Shown here piece after piece: positions 34,376 through 47,231 of a stretch of DNA of 64,000 nucleotides. A model generated the notes under the pieces. The model saw nothing but the letters and a program-made list of their open reading frames with translations. It searched no databases and was not told the DNA's origin. The position numbers were made by a program, and so were the translations under genes. The DNA lies in NCBI RefSeq assembly GCF_905147045.1, contig NC_065896.1:1513001-1577000 (forward strand), given 5' to 3'. Every line of letters starts with the position of its first letter. Positions within the stretch are counted from its first letter, which is position 1. The stretch comes from Nymphalis io. Taxonomy: Eukaryota; Arthropoda; Insecta; Lepidoptera; Nymphalidae.

Positions 34376-35214
34376 ATATCCAACGTCCTGTAAACATGAA
34401 ATTTCTTCTGACATCAACTTACTATTAATATGTAATAAATGGAGACATTTATTATATATTAAATCAAATTCATTGTAAGAAATAAATTAAAATTATATTT
34501 ATTATTGTTTTTTTTTATTATTGATATGTTGTATTAAATAAAATAATTCATTTAATTGCTCTCGATATCCACTTAACTATTATATAGTTTCTACTTATCA
34601 TTAAACACTTCAGAATTTTCCGATTGACGGCATATGTGTCATCTCTTTTACACGTGTCATTTGCAGAATACTTTAGCGTAGACAAGCCAGAAAAAAAAGA
34701 AAAAATAGGAATAGTTTGCTGCCAGTTGTGTTAGAATAGATTAAGAATATATTATTATTAATTTTTAATGCTTGCTACACGGTGGAGCTGAAAGGCATGT
34801 GAATCAACACTACTGGATTTTAATTAAAATGTTTATTCTGAATAAAACAAATGAAAAATAAAACTTTATAAATGTGTTACATACTTTCGTATTCATAAAC
34901 ATAATTATACTTAATTACCATTTTAATACTTATTTGTCATAAAATTGTCAATATAGGTAAAAAAAATCACGTCAAATTTGTTTTTTTTTTTAAATAAATC
35001 TCTATAATTTTAAGACTGCTTATCATCAAAAGCCAATTAACTTTGTTGGTTGTTTTTATATGAAATTCTTGTTCCAATAAAATGCATAGCGCGAACTAAA
35101 ACCTGTTCGGACAAAGGTGCGCTCAAATCCTTAAAATATAATTCTATGTTACGTCCTTGGTAAGTTCAATTAAATACCTACAAATAATTCGATGTAGGTT
35201 AAACCAATTGCATG

Positions 35215-35270
35215 ACTTACTCACCCATCTGATTGGGTGGTACCTACCCAGGAGGGCTTACACTAAATAA
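35215..35270 (-). mobile_element. Short family B fragment
   Basis: Antisense ACTTACTCACCCATCTGA and GGGTGGTACCTACCCAGG. Confidence 0.5.
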
Positions 35271-35964
35271 AGTTTGTTTTAGTTGTTGTCATGTGTTATA
35301 AATATATAGAAGTATATATATATAGAAGTATGTATTTAGTTTTAGATACTGCGCACTTATAGCATTTGCATTGTCTACACCTTACTTATATTTTAATTAT
35401 GTTCTCTTATCTGTAAAATATTGCTTCAGGCAATAAGTCTTTGTATACCCAAACTAGAATAGTGTTTTTAATTTTACTCTTTTGTTTTTGTTTCCAATGC
35501 ATCCTTTTTTCTTCTTTTTCCATATTAACAATACAGTTAAAGAGAATGATAATTTATTATAACTAAATTTATTATAACTAATATATAAAAAGAGAACTAC
35601 ATACTAAACAATAAAAAAAGATTTTATAATATTTTCATTCGGACCTATCATATAATCTCTAATAGTGAACATCCTTTTATCCTTAGGCTTATGTAATAAA
35701 TTTCCGAAAAGCAGAATGAAGGGAATCCGAATTTTTTTCCTTTGAAAACACTTTTATTAATCCCCGTTTTCATTATAATCTTCGACTTCGACAAGGGGTT
35801 TCTTTATACAATGCGGAGTGTATACCCCCGTCTACAGGGAAGTGATTGTATATCTTTTAACCTTGCTTCGTTCCAGTGTCATGTTTGTTATAACTTTTCT
35901 AGTAAACTAATATTTCACTATTACTTGCTAGGTATATAACTGAATTTAGCCGGCAAGTAGCACT

Positions 35965-36130
35965 CCATATTTCTTATGTCTAATTTGTGTTGATAGTTCC
36001 TATCGTCGTCGACGGTAAAGAAAATAATAGTAAGAATGTTTATCCACTAACCCATATTAGAGCAGCGAGATAAGCTCCTAAACTTTTTTCTTAAGACATA
36101 AAGAGATTTCGCTGCAATGGAACACTTACA
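35965..36130 (+). mobile_element. Degenerate family A SINE
   Basis: Weak plus-strand body (CCACTAACCCATATTAGAGC, GATAAGCTCCTAAAC) and an eroded 3' end. Confidence 0.5.
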
Positions 36131-36156
36131 GAATATTACTAATATTTGATGATTTA

Positions 36157-36443
36157 CTAGTGGTAGGACTTTGTGCAAGCTCGTCTGTATAGGTACCACC
36201 CACTCATCAGATATTCAACCGCTAACAGTAGTACTTGTTATTGTTGTGTTCCGGTTTGAAGAATGAGTGAGCCTGTGTAATTACAGGCACAAGGGACATA
36301 ACATCTTAGTTCCCAAGGTTGGTGGCGCATTGGCATTGTAAGCGATGGTTAACATTTCTTTTAATGCCAATGTCTATAGGTGTCGGTGACCACTTACCAT
36401 CAGGTGGCCCATAAACTCGTCCGCGTACCTATTAGACAAAAAA
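36157..36443 (+). mobile_element. Family B retroposon, near full length
   Basis: GTGGTAGGACTTTGTGCAAG through ATCAGGTGGCCCATAAACTC to an A-rich end. Confidence 0.88.
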
Positions 36444-37256
36444 TAATAATAATAACGATGATGTAAAATATCGTCTGAAAACGTTCTACCGCATCAAAAT
36501 AGACGAAGTAATTTGTAAAACAGTATTTACCGTCTTAGCAAAGGGATTGGCATAATTTATATGCATGGAGAAGAAAGTAAGTTACTTATGAATAATTTAG
36601 TCTTAATATTAAAAGCCTTTAAGGATGATTAAGCCGTAATAACAGGCACGAGTTACAAAGACTTTGTGCAATACTGCTAAAGTCGCTCATCATTAGCTGT
36701 GCGTTAAAAAAATGTTTTATTTTTAGATTAATAGATGAGCAAATTGGTTGATCGCATGTTCGTAAGTGGTTAACTTATTAATCTGCGGCCTTATTTCTAT
36801 CAGTCAATCTCAGAATAAAGGTGCCGCAAATCTACAAAAAATTAACAATGAACGAATGATCGTATATTTAACTTTAAAGTAAATTAAATATTATACGTGT
36901 TAAGAATGCAGTAATCAGATCAATATTTTTTTTTAATTTGAATCGTCGTTATGTATTCTCATCGCGATCTGACAACGGCCTCTTGTCTCGTCCGCTAAGT
37001 TTACGACATTTAAAAGCAAATTTACAAATAAAACTCTCGTAAACCTGTTTACAAAACAATGATAACTCGACAATCTAATATCAACATTTATCAGGCTGTC
37101 CGTGACAAGATTTTTTTGTGTGAACGACCTTGCTTTAGCTTTTGTTCGGACAGTTTATTGTTATCAGCGAACATAAAATCTGAGTGAATATAATGTCTTT
37201 AACTTCTCTTATTGTAAGAATATTACATATTATGAAAAATCTATTATTAAATTAGC

Positions 37257-37530
37257 TTGGTGGTAAGGCTTTGTGCAAGCCCATCTGGGTCCGTACCACC
37301 TACACATCAGATATTCTACCGAACAGAAATAATTAGTATTGTTGTGTTCTGGTTTGAAAGGTGAGTGAGCCAGTCTAACTGAAGGCACAAGGGACATAAC
37401 ATCTTAGTTCCTAGTGTTGGTGACGCATGTGCGGAATGGTTAATATTTCTTACATGACCAATGTCTATGGACGGTCGGGACCACTTACCATCAGGTGGCC
37501 CATTTGCCAGTTCGTTTACCTAAGTCATAA
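37257..37530 (+). mobile_element. Family B retroposon, near full length
   Basis: TTGGTGGTAAGGCTTTGTGC through ATCAGGTGGCCCATTTGCC; the poly(A) end is eroded. Confidence 0.85.
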
Positions 37531-38242
37531 TATATGTTTTAAAGGTTGAGGTGTTTCCTTTTCAAACCAATATTTATGGATTTTTGAGAATCAATAAACA
37601 AGTGTTTTCCGCCTGGTGATGCTATCGTGACCATTTGGGCCAAAAGCAACAGGTCAATTCGAATAAAAAAAACATGAGTGAAATGTTTTGTATACTTTTA
37701 TATTTTCGCGGGAGAAGTATTTTGTTTATTTTTTTTTTAAGTAAGAAACTTGTTTATGTATCCAACTGCTTGGCAAAGACTTCGACTGAAGAGTAATTTT
37801 TCAAAAAGTTCCACTAAGTTTCTCAGTTGAGATGTACTTCAAAGACGTAACTTGTACCTACATCAAGATATTTTCCTTTGCTAAGAATCGCGAGACGAAT
37901 TGCAATCACAAATTAAAAAGTTTAAGGAATAATAAAATATATTATATTATAAAAACAATATGTGTATGTGTGTACTGTACGTCTTAGTATAAATAAGATT
38001 AAATCGTTGTAATATTTGTCGGCGCTCGTCGTGAAGGCTTTCACAGCAAACCGGTACTTGATCGATTCACTTCCTGCCCTGTAAATGTCGACCCATATTC
38101 GCCCACACTTATGTAGAAAATTTAAAATCATCTATGATAATATTATGGATCTGTATATATAACTTGAATTTAATTGTACAAAGGTTCAGTTTTTATGTTA
38201 TGTTTGTTCGTAAAAACATAAATACACAAATAAATATGTTTG

Positions 38243-38335
38243 GGATGGATGCGGACTGCCCAAGATCGGGATGGTTGGCGTTCTATGGGGGAGGCTTTCG
38301 TCCAGCAGTGGACGGCAAAAGGCTGAAAAAAATAA

Positions 38336-38379
<44 letters not shown>
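38243..38379 (+). mobile_element. RTE LINE 3' tail plus (TA)n
   Basis: GGCGTTCTATGGGGGAGGC, CGTCCAGCAGTGGACGGC and AAAAGGCTGAAAAAAATAAAT match the tail of the copy at 53058-53525. About 20 TA units follow at 38340-38379. Confidence 0.8.
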
Positions 38380-38382
<3 letters not shown>

Positions 38383-38942
38383 TGTAATAATTATATTAAG
38401 CTTCTAAATGTGAATAAAATTTTTGTATTTGCTTAGCACACACTAAACTGTCCGTTTTTAAAATCCTTTTTGCTTTAAATAGCTAATACATTGTGGAATT
38501 GAAGGTCAACGCACAGCAAAGACTACTGAGTCGAGAAAGCTAAAACTTGGAACATAACCTATGTTTATTATATAACATAGCAATCCACTATTTTTTTTTT
38601 AATTTTAGCAAAGGGGCTTTGTTGTGGCTGTTGTTTGTATGGATTTCTCCCGTACGAATTTAGGAAAAATAATTAGTAGGTTATACAAATTGATAACTTA
38701 TAAACGTTACAGTTAAAATCGAGGCCATCGATTGGTTTATTCGGTATAATATTAAATCAATATTTATATTCAAATTACTCGCTGTACCCACGCAACCTTT
38801 TTGTTAAATCAGTTGCCATTCAAGTTTTCGTCTATGTAATACATCACTCGTTTTTTACTCTTCTCTCTACACTATCTCCTAGTATAAAAAACGACTGTTC
38901 ATGATAGTGAAAATCTTTTTTTTGTGTACTTTTTTGCGGCTA

Positions 38943-39165
38943 CAAAATTACTAATATTATAAATGCGAAAGTTAACTTGTTTGCTTGTTACGCTTTTACG
39001 AATTAACTAATCAACCGATCATCTTGGAATTTTGCATACACGTTGTTAGGGATACAGAAAAGGACATGAGATACCTAACATCCCTCCTTCCACACACAAA
39101 GGCGGGTACTAAGGTCCTACCTTTCAAATGTACTTAAGAAATAACAACCGGAGCTCGATACATAA
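38943..39165 (-). mobile_element. Helitron-like end
   Basis: ACTAATATTATAAATGCGAA then TTACGCTTTTACGAATTAAC and CAACCGATCATCTTGGAATT, antisense to the end at 9110-9235. Confidence 0.45.
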
Positions 39166-39204
39166 CTAAGTGTCTAGACTTGTCGATTGTCATACAAACG
39201 TTAA

Positions 39205-39345
39205 GTAACAGCCTGTCCCACTGCTGGGATAAGGTCTCCTCTCCCTTTTTGAGTAGAAGGTTTGAAGCTTATATAGGAAAACATCGTGAGGAAACCTTAT
39301 GAGGTTAGCCCAGCAGTGGCACAGTCACAGGCTGTCATACGTAGT
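39205..39345. mobile_element. Head-to-head family A fragments (foldback)
   Basis: 39205-39276 is an antisense 3' end; 39277-39345 is a sense piece (GGAAAACATCGTGAGGAAAC then GCCCAGCAGTGGCACAG). The outer ends, AACAGCCTGT and ACAGGCTGT, are inverted copies. Confidence 0.65.
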
Positions 39346-39716
39346 TTTTAAGTAAAGGACCCATTACAATAATAATATATGCGTTTTTATTAATTTTGCG
39401 TCTTAATTATAGCTATTTAACTTATACATGCCGTTTCCGTTTCCTCTGCCCCAAGGTTGCCTAGCATAAATAGATTTTAAGCAGCTATGTCTTATACCAT
39501 ATATTTTTAATATATGTGCTTGTAAATTGTATATTGACATTTATTAAATGTTAAATAATTAATTTGGATATATTATAATAAAGAGTAAAATGTAAAAAAA
39601 CATTAAAATATTAAAAATTTAATTATTTATTTTTATATTTTAAAAATTTATTAAAATATAAAAAAATAGGACACAAATTCATTACTATAAAAAATATTCC
39701 ACCATATTTTTATTTA

Positions 39717-39940
39717 TTTTTTGTATATTATAGGTAGGCAGAGGAACAAATGGGCCACCTGATGGTATGTTGTCACCAACGCCCATAGACATTGGCAATG
39801 TAAGAAATGGTAACCTTCGCCAATGCTCTTGTGCCTGTAATTACACTGGCTCATTCACCCTTCAAACCGGAACACAACAATACCAAGTACTGCTGTTTTG
39901 CGATAGAATATCTGAAGAGTGTGTGGTACCTACCCAGTAA
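39717..39940 (-). mobile_element. Family B retroposon, partial
   Basis: Antisense from GGTAGGCAGAGGAAC, GGGCCACCTGATGGTA and CAAACCGGAACACAACAATA to GGTACCTACCCAG. Confidence 0.85.
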
Positions 39941-40224
39941 AATACCATAATAATGATGAAATATCTGTCATAAATGAAAATAAATTCAATTAATTTAAAT
40001 TATATCTGTACGATAAACATATTTGAAAATAAATTTTCAAAATATCCTTTACTTACTCACAAGACTGTGTAAATAATTATATGTACATATGTAAGATATA
40101 GAAACCTATTCTATAAAATAACTGATAATTTAATTAATTCAATACAATTATAAACAAACTAAATATTAATTATTTTTATTTCTATACAAGTTGCTGCTTT
40201 ATCAAAAGTATATAATCTTATATA

Positions 40225-40995
40225 CTTACAAATATTATAAATGAGAAAGTAAGTTTCTGTGTTTGTAACTTTTTCACGTCTTAACTACTTCACCGATCAT
40301 CATGCAATTGAAACTTGTATGTATATAAATAGTTATTGGTATATTTGCTCGAGAATACTGTTTGACTTCTGACTTCTGACTTTGACACTGTTTGACCGAT
40401 CACCATGAAAGCTGATACATGTACGTGATGTATGTGATTTTATCACGGAGAATCTTTATACAATCAACTTTGTTGTAACTCGGCACCAGATGGCGCAGCA
40501 GTACATTAACTTCTATATATAATTATGTATACATCTTTTGTATTAATTAATATCCATAAATTAATTTCGTATATTTATTGTAATATATAACGTTGATATA
40601 TGAACTATTGGATTAACTAATAAATAAATATATAAATAAAAACTTTTCGACCGATCGCTATGACAGTTGGTACTCGTATATATGTGTACATCTAGTTTCC
40701 GCCGGTGGCTCCACCCACGTGGGGAATGGAAGGTATTAGATACCCTTTACCCCTGTTTCTGCACCCATATCATACCCATATCATTCGCATATCATGTATG
40801 CGAAATTGCATAATGATTGGTTGAGTAGTTTAGGCGTAAAGTGGAATAAGCAAACAAACTTCTACATTTATATTAGTAAGGATATTCGGAGAATATCCTT
40901 ACTAATCTAATCTAATCCTTACTAATCCTTACTAAAGTGGAATAAGCAAACAAACTTCTACATTTATATTAGTAAGGATATTCGGAGAATATCGT
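40225..40995. mobile_element. Helitron-like ends in inverted order
   Basis: The left end is antisense (AATATTATAAATGAGAAAGT, ACCGATCATCATGCAATTG); the right end is sense (GCATAATGATTGGTTGAGTA, CTACATTTATATTAGTAAGG). The last part, AAGTGGAATAAGCAAACAAA to GGATATTCGGAGAATATC, is repeated at about 40838-40899 and 40935-40995. Confidence 0.45.
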
Positions 40996-41189
40996 GAATA
41001 TCCTAATTATCTAAGTAAGTTAGATATAAATAGCAATAGATTAAAAAAGCAATAATGATTTAAATAATATATTATGAAATTATGAATATCATTGATCATT
41101 TAAATATTCGTTTCAAGTAACACTAAGTGACATTATCTCTGGTTGAAACCAGTTTCTATAAGCGGGCAATACTTCCTGGAACTAAGAAG

Positions 41190-41550
41190 TTATATACATA
41201 TTATTTATAAGTGATTATTGAGGCTCTAAGCTATGTACGACCATGTTATATATGTATAAATGATTGCCTCTGTGATTTGTCAGGTTATAAGGCTGCGAAT
41301 TCGATGTCCCTGGTTCAAAATCAGAAATGGTCCAGTGACAATTCATTAATTTTTTTATATAAAATCTCAGTAGCTGCACAGTTTTCGAAAACTTTAAGAA
41401 TAAACTCGAAAGCCACCGCAGAAAACATTCGTGAAATGTCAGAAAATGATAAGCGATATTGACCTTAATAACTATAAAAATATAACAATACACGCATAAA
41501 AATAGTGTATAAGTCAGTTCACGTTCAGACAACATTTCACGGGTGAGCAC
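41190..41550 (+). repeat. Possible tRNA-derived repeat
   Basis: GCCTCTGTGATTTGTCAGG and GTCCCTGGTTCAAAATC have tRNA-like boxes. GTGAAATGTCAGAAAATGAT and the next 60 bp match 6190-6270, so the unit is repeated in the window. Confidence 0.45.
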
Positions 41551-43693
41551 TGAAGTGAGCTATTATGGAATAGCACTTCTGATCTTTCTTCGGTTGTAAA
41601 GGTTAGCCGACCAATAAGATTATGAGAATGAGGAAATAGAAGTGCATATGGGTTTGCACAAACGCTTCGTGCTCTATAAATACGTATAATATTATGTTTT
41701 GCGCAGTCAATTAGTCCCCGAGTCCGTCGTGGCTTAAATTCTGACAGAAAAGCTTTATTGTTTATATATATTACGTATAAATAAAATAGGCACTGCCACA
41801 GAACTATGCCCTTATATATTTAATATCCTGTAAAATGACGAGCCATAATTGGTTATCGAATCATGAATAAAGTATATTCGATTTGATTTTAAGAATTTAT
41901 AGTTTAGTCCATGCAAATATGTCTTTATTAGAAATAGTTAATGTTTTCGTGCTACAGATTTTGATGAAACTTTGATAAGTTTTATATTTAATAGTTATAT
42001 TAACAAAATCGTGTTACGAAGTAGACCCAAGCTTTTAGCCCATATTTTGCTGAGAGGTGGAGGAGTTTCTCACAGGTCTTAGGAGAATTAGTAAGAGACT
42101 AGGAGATTAATTCTACGCTTATCATGAGATTTTAGACTTTGACCTGAATCTAATATTTTTCATTAATATTGTATATTATAAATTTCTCTTGTCTTTTCAC
42201 TTATTCTTATTATTTATGTAGTATGGTTATATTCCTCTTTACTTAAGTTGTCTCGAAGCAATTGATTTTTTTAGCTGCCATATTTATATAACTCTTAGAA
42301 GATTAAGTATTTATTATCATTTTCTTGTTTTCTGTGCACAATAAAGTATTATATTATTATTATTATGTCGCGGAAACACATTCGCTCGTATTTTGTAAAC
42401 TTTCGTTGCTTTATGTACATTGGGTCATTTAAAGTATGCAATAGGTACAAAATGCATTGAGATTTTAAATAATTGTTCCAATGCGAGTTTGCAGCAACAC
42501 CGGTATATTAAGGTCAATTGCAAAATGTATAAAGTCTGGTGAAAGTAGTTCTTGCCGGCTAGACTGTTTGACCTTCTCTCCCCCCTTCTGTTATACGTGA
42601 ACCGTCGAGAAGGGACGGTCGTCTGGGTCTGCGCAAGGATCTCGTTATACTGGTCAGTACTCGAATGGCTTTTGCAAAGAGTTTTAGGTACGTTGCCTGT
42701 TCTCTGCAATTGTATTAGATTGAAGTGTTGTTATGATGATCTAGATATTTTATTCTTGTTATGATAATCTAGGTATTATATTTTGAAGTAGTAATTGATT
42801 CTTTGTTATCGCGTTATCTTTCCTCTTGACTTTGTCTTTGATAAAGCTAAGTATGAACATATTAATACCAATAAATTAAAATCTATTTTCAAACAATATA
42901 TATAATAACGAGGTTTTTCATTCGATAAATTACTAAATAGATGTTAAAAAAATAAAAAAGGAGTTAGTATTTTTTGATTTTTACAATGCTTTTCAGGCAC
43001 GGTTACATCAAGGTAAAGCGCTGAAGTTATTGATGGCATAACCCGGTTAAAAGGTCAAACTCTTATGTGCGATAAGGCGTTTAAACATTTCTTCAACCAG
43101 AACAAACGTTTCGATTCAAACAGCTTAAATTTTACAATATTTATTCTCATGTATAAATAGGTTATTACGGATATATTTTTCAAGAAGTTTTTCTTTTATT
43201 GTGGAGCAAAATCGACAAGAATATTAAATCGTAAAACATTTTTGATAGTTTTCATTTTAAATATATATTATTTTATGCTTAACGTAATTGGTAAAATCTT
43301 GTTACTTATGATAGAAAAAAAAACCTTGCCACCTTAAAAAAGAATAGATTTTTGAGTTAAATAAATAAATACTTATATTCGAACAAAAGCTATATTAATA
43401 AAAAATATATAAACATGAATTATTTTTTTTAAAAGGAAAATAAATTTTCTGATTCCTGTTTCAATTAAATACCTTAACTAGTTTTTAAACAAGTTAATGA
43501 AAACTTGTTATTACTAGGAAAAACTAAGCAGTAATACGGGTGGTTACTCTTTGATTTTAATTCTTCCGCTCTCGAGGTTTTATTAAGCAGGTACCTAGTA
43601 AGTAAAGAACTGACTATTTTAGCTCATTGTAGCTATTAGAATAGTATTGGGCATTTGTCATATTAACTGAACACAAGTTTGTAAATACTTGAC
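41551..43693. other. Intergenic, nothing seen
   Basis: AT-rich; the opposed short ORFs near 42425-42764 show no motif. Confidence 0.45.
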
Positions 43694-43979
43694 CGGTGGT
43701 AAGTCTTTGTGAAAGCCCGTCTGGGTAGGTACCACCCACTCATCAGATATTCAACCGCTAACAGTAGTACTTGTTATTGTTGTGTTCCGGTTTGAAGGAT
43801 GAGTGAGCCTGTGTAATTACAGGCACAAGGGACATAACATCTTAGTTCCCAAGGTTGGTGGCGCATTGGCGATGTAAGCGATGGTTAACATTTCTTACAA
43901 TGCCAATGTCTATGGGTGTGTTGACCACTTACCATCAGGTGGCCCATATGCTCGTCCGCCAACCTATACTATAAAAAAA
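43694..43979 (+). mobile_element. Family B retroposon, full length
   Basis: CGGTGGTAAGTCTTTGTG through ATCAGGTGGCCCATATGCTC to CTATACTATAAAAAAA. Very similar to the copy at 36157. Confidence 0.9.
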
Positions 43980-44359
43980 TACAATGGAAAGCTTTAAATA
44001 AATTTAAAAAAAATTGTAGTTTTAACGTACAATATAACATCGATTTAAATCGATTTAAAACATATATACTTAATTATAAATAAAGGCCTCGCTAAGTGGG
44101 TAATTAGATAAACAATGCTGTCATCTTCTTTTAAATGTCAAATAATGATAGAAAGAGCGAAACAGTATTCAACTAAACAGCCGCTAAGCAACTTTTTAAG
44201 TAAGGTCGTAAATTATCGATTAAATAAGTACATACAAATATTTTGTTATAATTGTAGTGTAAGTATTTAAAATCTTTTAATAAACTGTTTCTGATAATAA
44301 AGAAGTTATTTTCCGGGTCTTATCTATTCATATATGTAAAGCTTAGTAATACTGGCTTG

Positions 44360-44648
44360 TGAAACAGAAGGTGGGCCAGGATAGCGAAAGAAGTGTTGGG
44401 TGGTTATAAACAATATTTATTTAAACAGGCAGAGTAACCACCCTGCTCAAGTTCAACAATAATTATGATCGTTCATTGTAAATACATCGCTTTTTATACA
44501 AAAGTTAAATCATTATAATGTCGGTAGCTGTAAAAATCATATCACGAAGTTAAATAACATTAAAACAAAATTTATAATCAAATTAACTTCAATAAATATC
44601 AGGTTATTCTAAATTATATACGCGTTGGTCGTAGCGTTGAGTTTAACA
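44360..44648 (-). mobile_element. Solo LTR of the same Gypsy-like family
   Basis: Reverse complement of the LTR at 28983-29270, with TG...CA ends. It is flanked by the 4-bp duplication CTTG (44356-44359 and 44649-44652). It has no internal sequence, as left by recombination between the two LTRs of a full element. Confidence 0.85.
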
Positions 44649-44764
44649 CTTGTTAAAATGTATATAGAAAACAAACAAATGTATTGTTGTTAAGTTACAT
44701 TACCATAAAGAACAACAGTTTTTAATTTGTTTATATCTTTTACGCAGACGAGAAATTTTATTTT

Positions 44765-44900
44765 ATTTATTTGAGGCAATAGGCTTTAACTTAGGTGGTC
44801 CTTATCATAAGTAGTGCTTAATCCACTACTAACACCGTCATCGAATCGAAAATAATACGCATGTATGTTTATTAAGCTGGCTCATTCAACCTTGTTTAAA
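44765..44900 (-). mobile_element. Degenerate family B copy
   Basis: Weak antisense match: GGTGGTCCTTATCATAAGT and AAGCTGGCTCATTCAACC. Confidence 0.4.
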
Positions 44901-46019
44901 AATAACAATTCGTTTAAAATTATTTTTAGAATTTAAACAATCGAGCGAGTGTACTCAATTAGTGTCAACAGTTTTTCACTAAAACATTAACATTTGCTTA
45001 ATTAAAGAGTTTTGTTAAGAATTTTTACACCAATTACATCTCAATTTACTTTCACTTCCAACTGACGTATGATTGAATATTTCGAAACAACACACGTCTG
45101 GATTAATGTTATTTTATAGTTACAACTTAATATGTTATCTTAATTCACTTTTAATCACTTTAATAAGCCAAATAAACCAAATGAACCAAATAACTAGTGG
45201 CAGATTTCGAAATGGACCTAGGGCGTATAGCGGCAAAGATCAAAGGCAGAATATTTTTCGTTGCGACAGATTTGCGAACTTGAATGCATATACTACATAC
45301 AGCTGGAGCCTTTGTTGCATAAAAGTTTTTCAAAATTTTGTGTTAAATAATTATTTTTCTCAATGGTTCAGTTCTTCAAAGATCATGTAGTTAAACATGT
45401 TTTTGAAAATAATGTGTTTATGATCGTTAAAAAAAAAACAACTCACTAAGATTACTTAACATTACCTTATTTTCCATTTCGTATTTCGTTCTAATCTTAT
45501 TTTCCATTTCGTATTCAAAAGGAGTTAAATTAATGCTTAAAGCTTGCATAAAATTTATTCTTTTTGATTTTTAATTATATATAATATTTAGCGTATTTTT
45601 ATTTTAACCTAATATATATTTTTTTATTTAGCCAGATATCAAATTGAATTTTTATTTAAGTGTTAATATAATACAATAATCTTAAGTTCAAACTCTTATC
45701 AACCTAAAATAAAAATAGAGCATTAATTAGTATTAACTTGGATATAATATTTTTAATTTGTCATTAAAAACATAATGTAAAAAGGGTATAATAGGGTTAT
45801 TAGCCTTGATTTTTAGAATTGGTTGATTAATAAAGTGTCCCTGAAATGACTTTAGACCATAAACTTAAATGATGTAGATATCGATTCAAATGATATAGAG
45901 TCGTGATATTACAGTAATGTTTATTAAACCATATCTAAAAGGCTTGAAATATAATATAGTAATATATCCACTCACTGTGTTATATTATTTGTTCTTTTAA
46001 AAACTTTATATTTTTTCAG
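44901..46019. other. Intergenic, nothing seen
   Basis: AT-rich; includes a short direct repeat (CTTATTTTCCATTTCGTATT) near 45466-45513. Confidence 0.45.
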
Positions 46020-46370
46020 TAGCAACCTTTAGTTACGAAGTTGCCGCGTCTCAGGAAGCATGAATAGCTTCGCCGTCTTCCACCCTTCTGTTTATGCCCG
46101 AAGAAAGTAATTTTTTTTGTGTGTATGTGAATGTGTGTGTGAATGTATGCTGTTGGTGCTACTGGCCTTTGCAGCGTCACCGGGCTTTGTGGTAAGTACT
46201 AGACTCCGCTTTGAAGTTTGAGACGTCTTGGTCTCCGCGTGACGTCTATCCAGAGGGTGTCTCCTACGAGATCGCATCTCAGCTCAGGACGAAGTCGGCG
46301 GGGTGGGAAGCGCTCCTGCGAGAAGCACCGCATTATGTCATGACCGGATTCGTGACGTCACTATTTGGAT
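46020..46370. other. GC-rich tract of uncertain origin
   Basis: Contains AAGTTGCCGCGTCTCAGGAA, a GT-rich stretch at 46117-46145, then GACGTCTATCCAGAGGG and CGGCGGGGTGGGAAGC. It looks like transposon remains, but I cannot name the family. Confidence 0.35.
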
Positions 46371-46740
46371 ATTATTTAACATTAACACTACGTATATGTA
46401 CTATTTACAAAAAACTTAGGCAACGTAATTCAGGAATTTCAAAAAATTAATCAACGCCATCTAGAGACAAACAAAAGAAACATGTTTTTCTCTTAACACC
46501 TTCTCCTTATGAGTCTTATGTCTATCAGGGTGACATCCCTGTTTTCATACACATTTTATTATAAAGCTTAATTTAATCTGATAATATCATGGTAAAGCAA
46601 AAAGAGGACATTTATTTTTACCTATTCCCGCGTATTTCCTACCCTACGAATTATAATTTGATAAAGAACTTGGTTATCATTAGAAGTGTCTAGATCGACC
46701 TCTGTTTATTAGCTATATAGCCTGTGATATATTAAATTTA

Positions 46741-47231
46741 ATATGGGGCCCTTGTCCAGAGGGTGGATCTACCAGTTATCTGTCCGATAGCTGGTTGGAA
46801 TCACTACGGGTACGCGACCCCGGACTGCTCTAGCTACTAGTGTCACATTCCTGTATCTTCCGTGATCACAGTATCCTCACCCCTCTCCTTGATACGTTGT
46901 TTCCCAAAATTATCCCAGCGTCACGCCAAAGAAGAAGGAAAACTAATATTAAACCCGGAGCGGTGCCTCCGTTTAGGCGTAAGCCAGTCACCTGCGGCCA
47001 AACCAGCACCACACGTATTGACTCGTCATTCCTGCGGATCCTGCTGGGGAGGAGGAGAGGGTGGCATGGGTACTGGGCAAGCCCGTGTTGCCATAAAGTC
47101 GCCTGCCCAGGCGTAGCAGCATCCACGGAGAGGACACTTCGCTCACTTGTCTTGCAGGTGGAAAACAACACGGAGAGTGGCTTGCTTAAATCATCTGACA
47201 AAGATGCAGAGGCCTATATATATGGGGCCCT
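46741..47231. other. GC-rich insert between 12-bp direct repeats
   Basis: ATATGGGGCCCT occurs at 46741-46752 and 47220-47231. The 467 bp between are much richer in G and C than the flanks and hold three overlapping short ORFs, none recognised. There is no poly(A) and no inverted ends. It could be a LINE 5' fragment. Confidence 0.5.
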
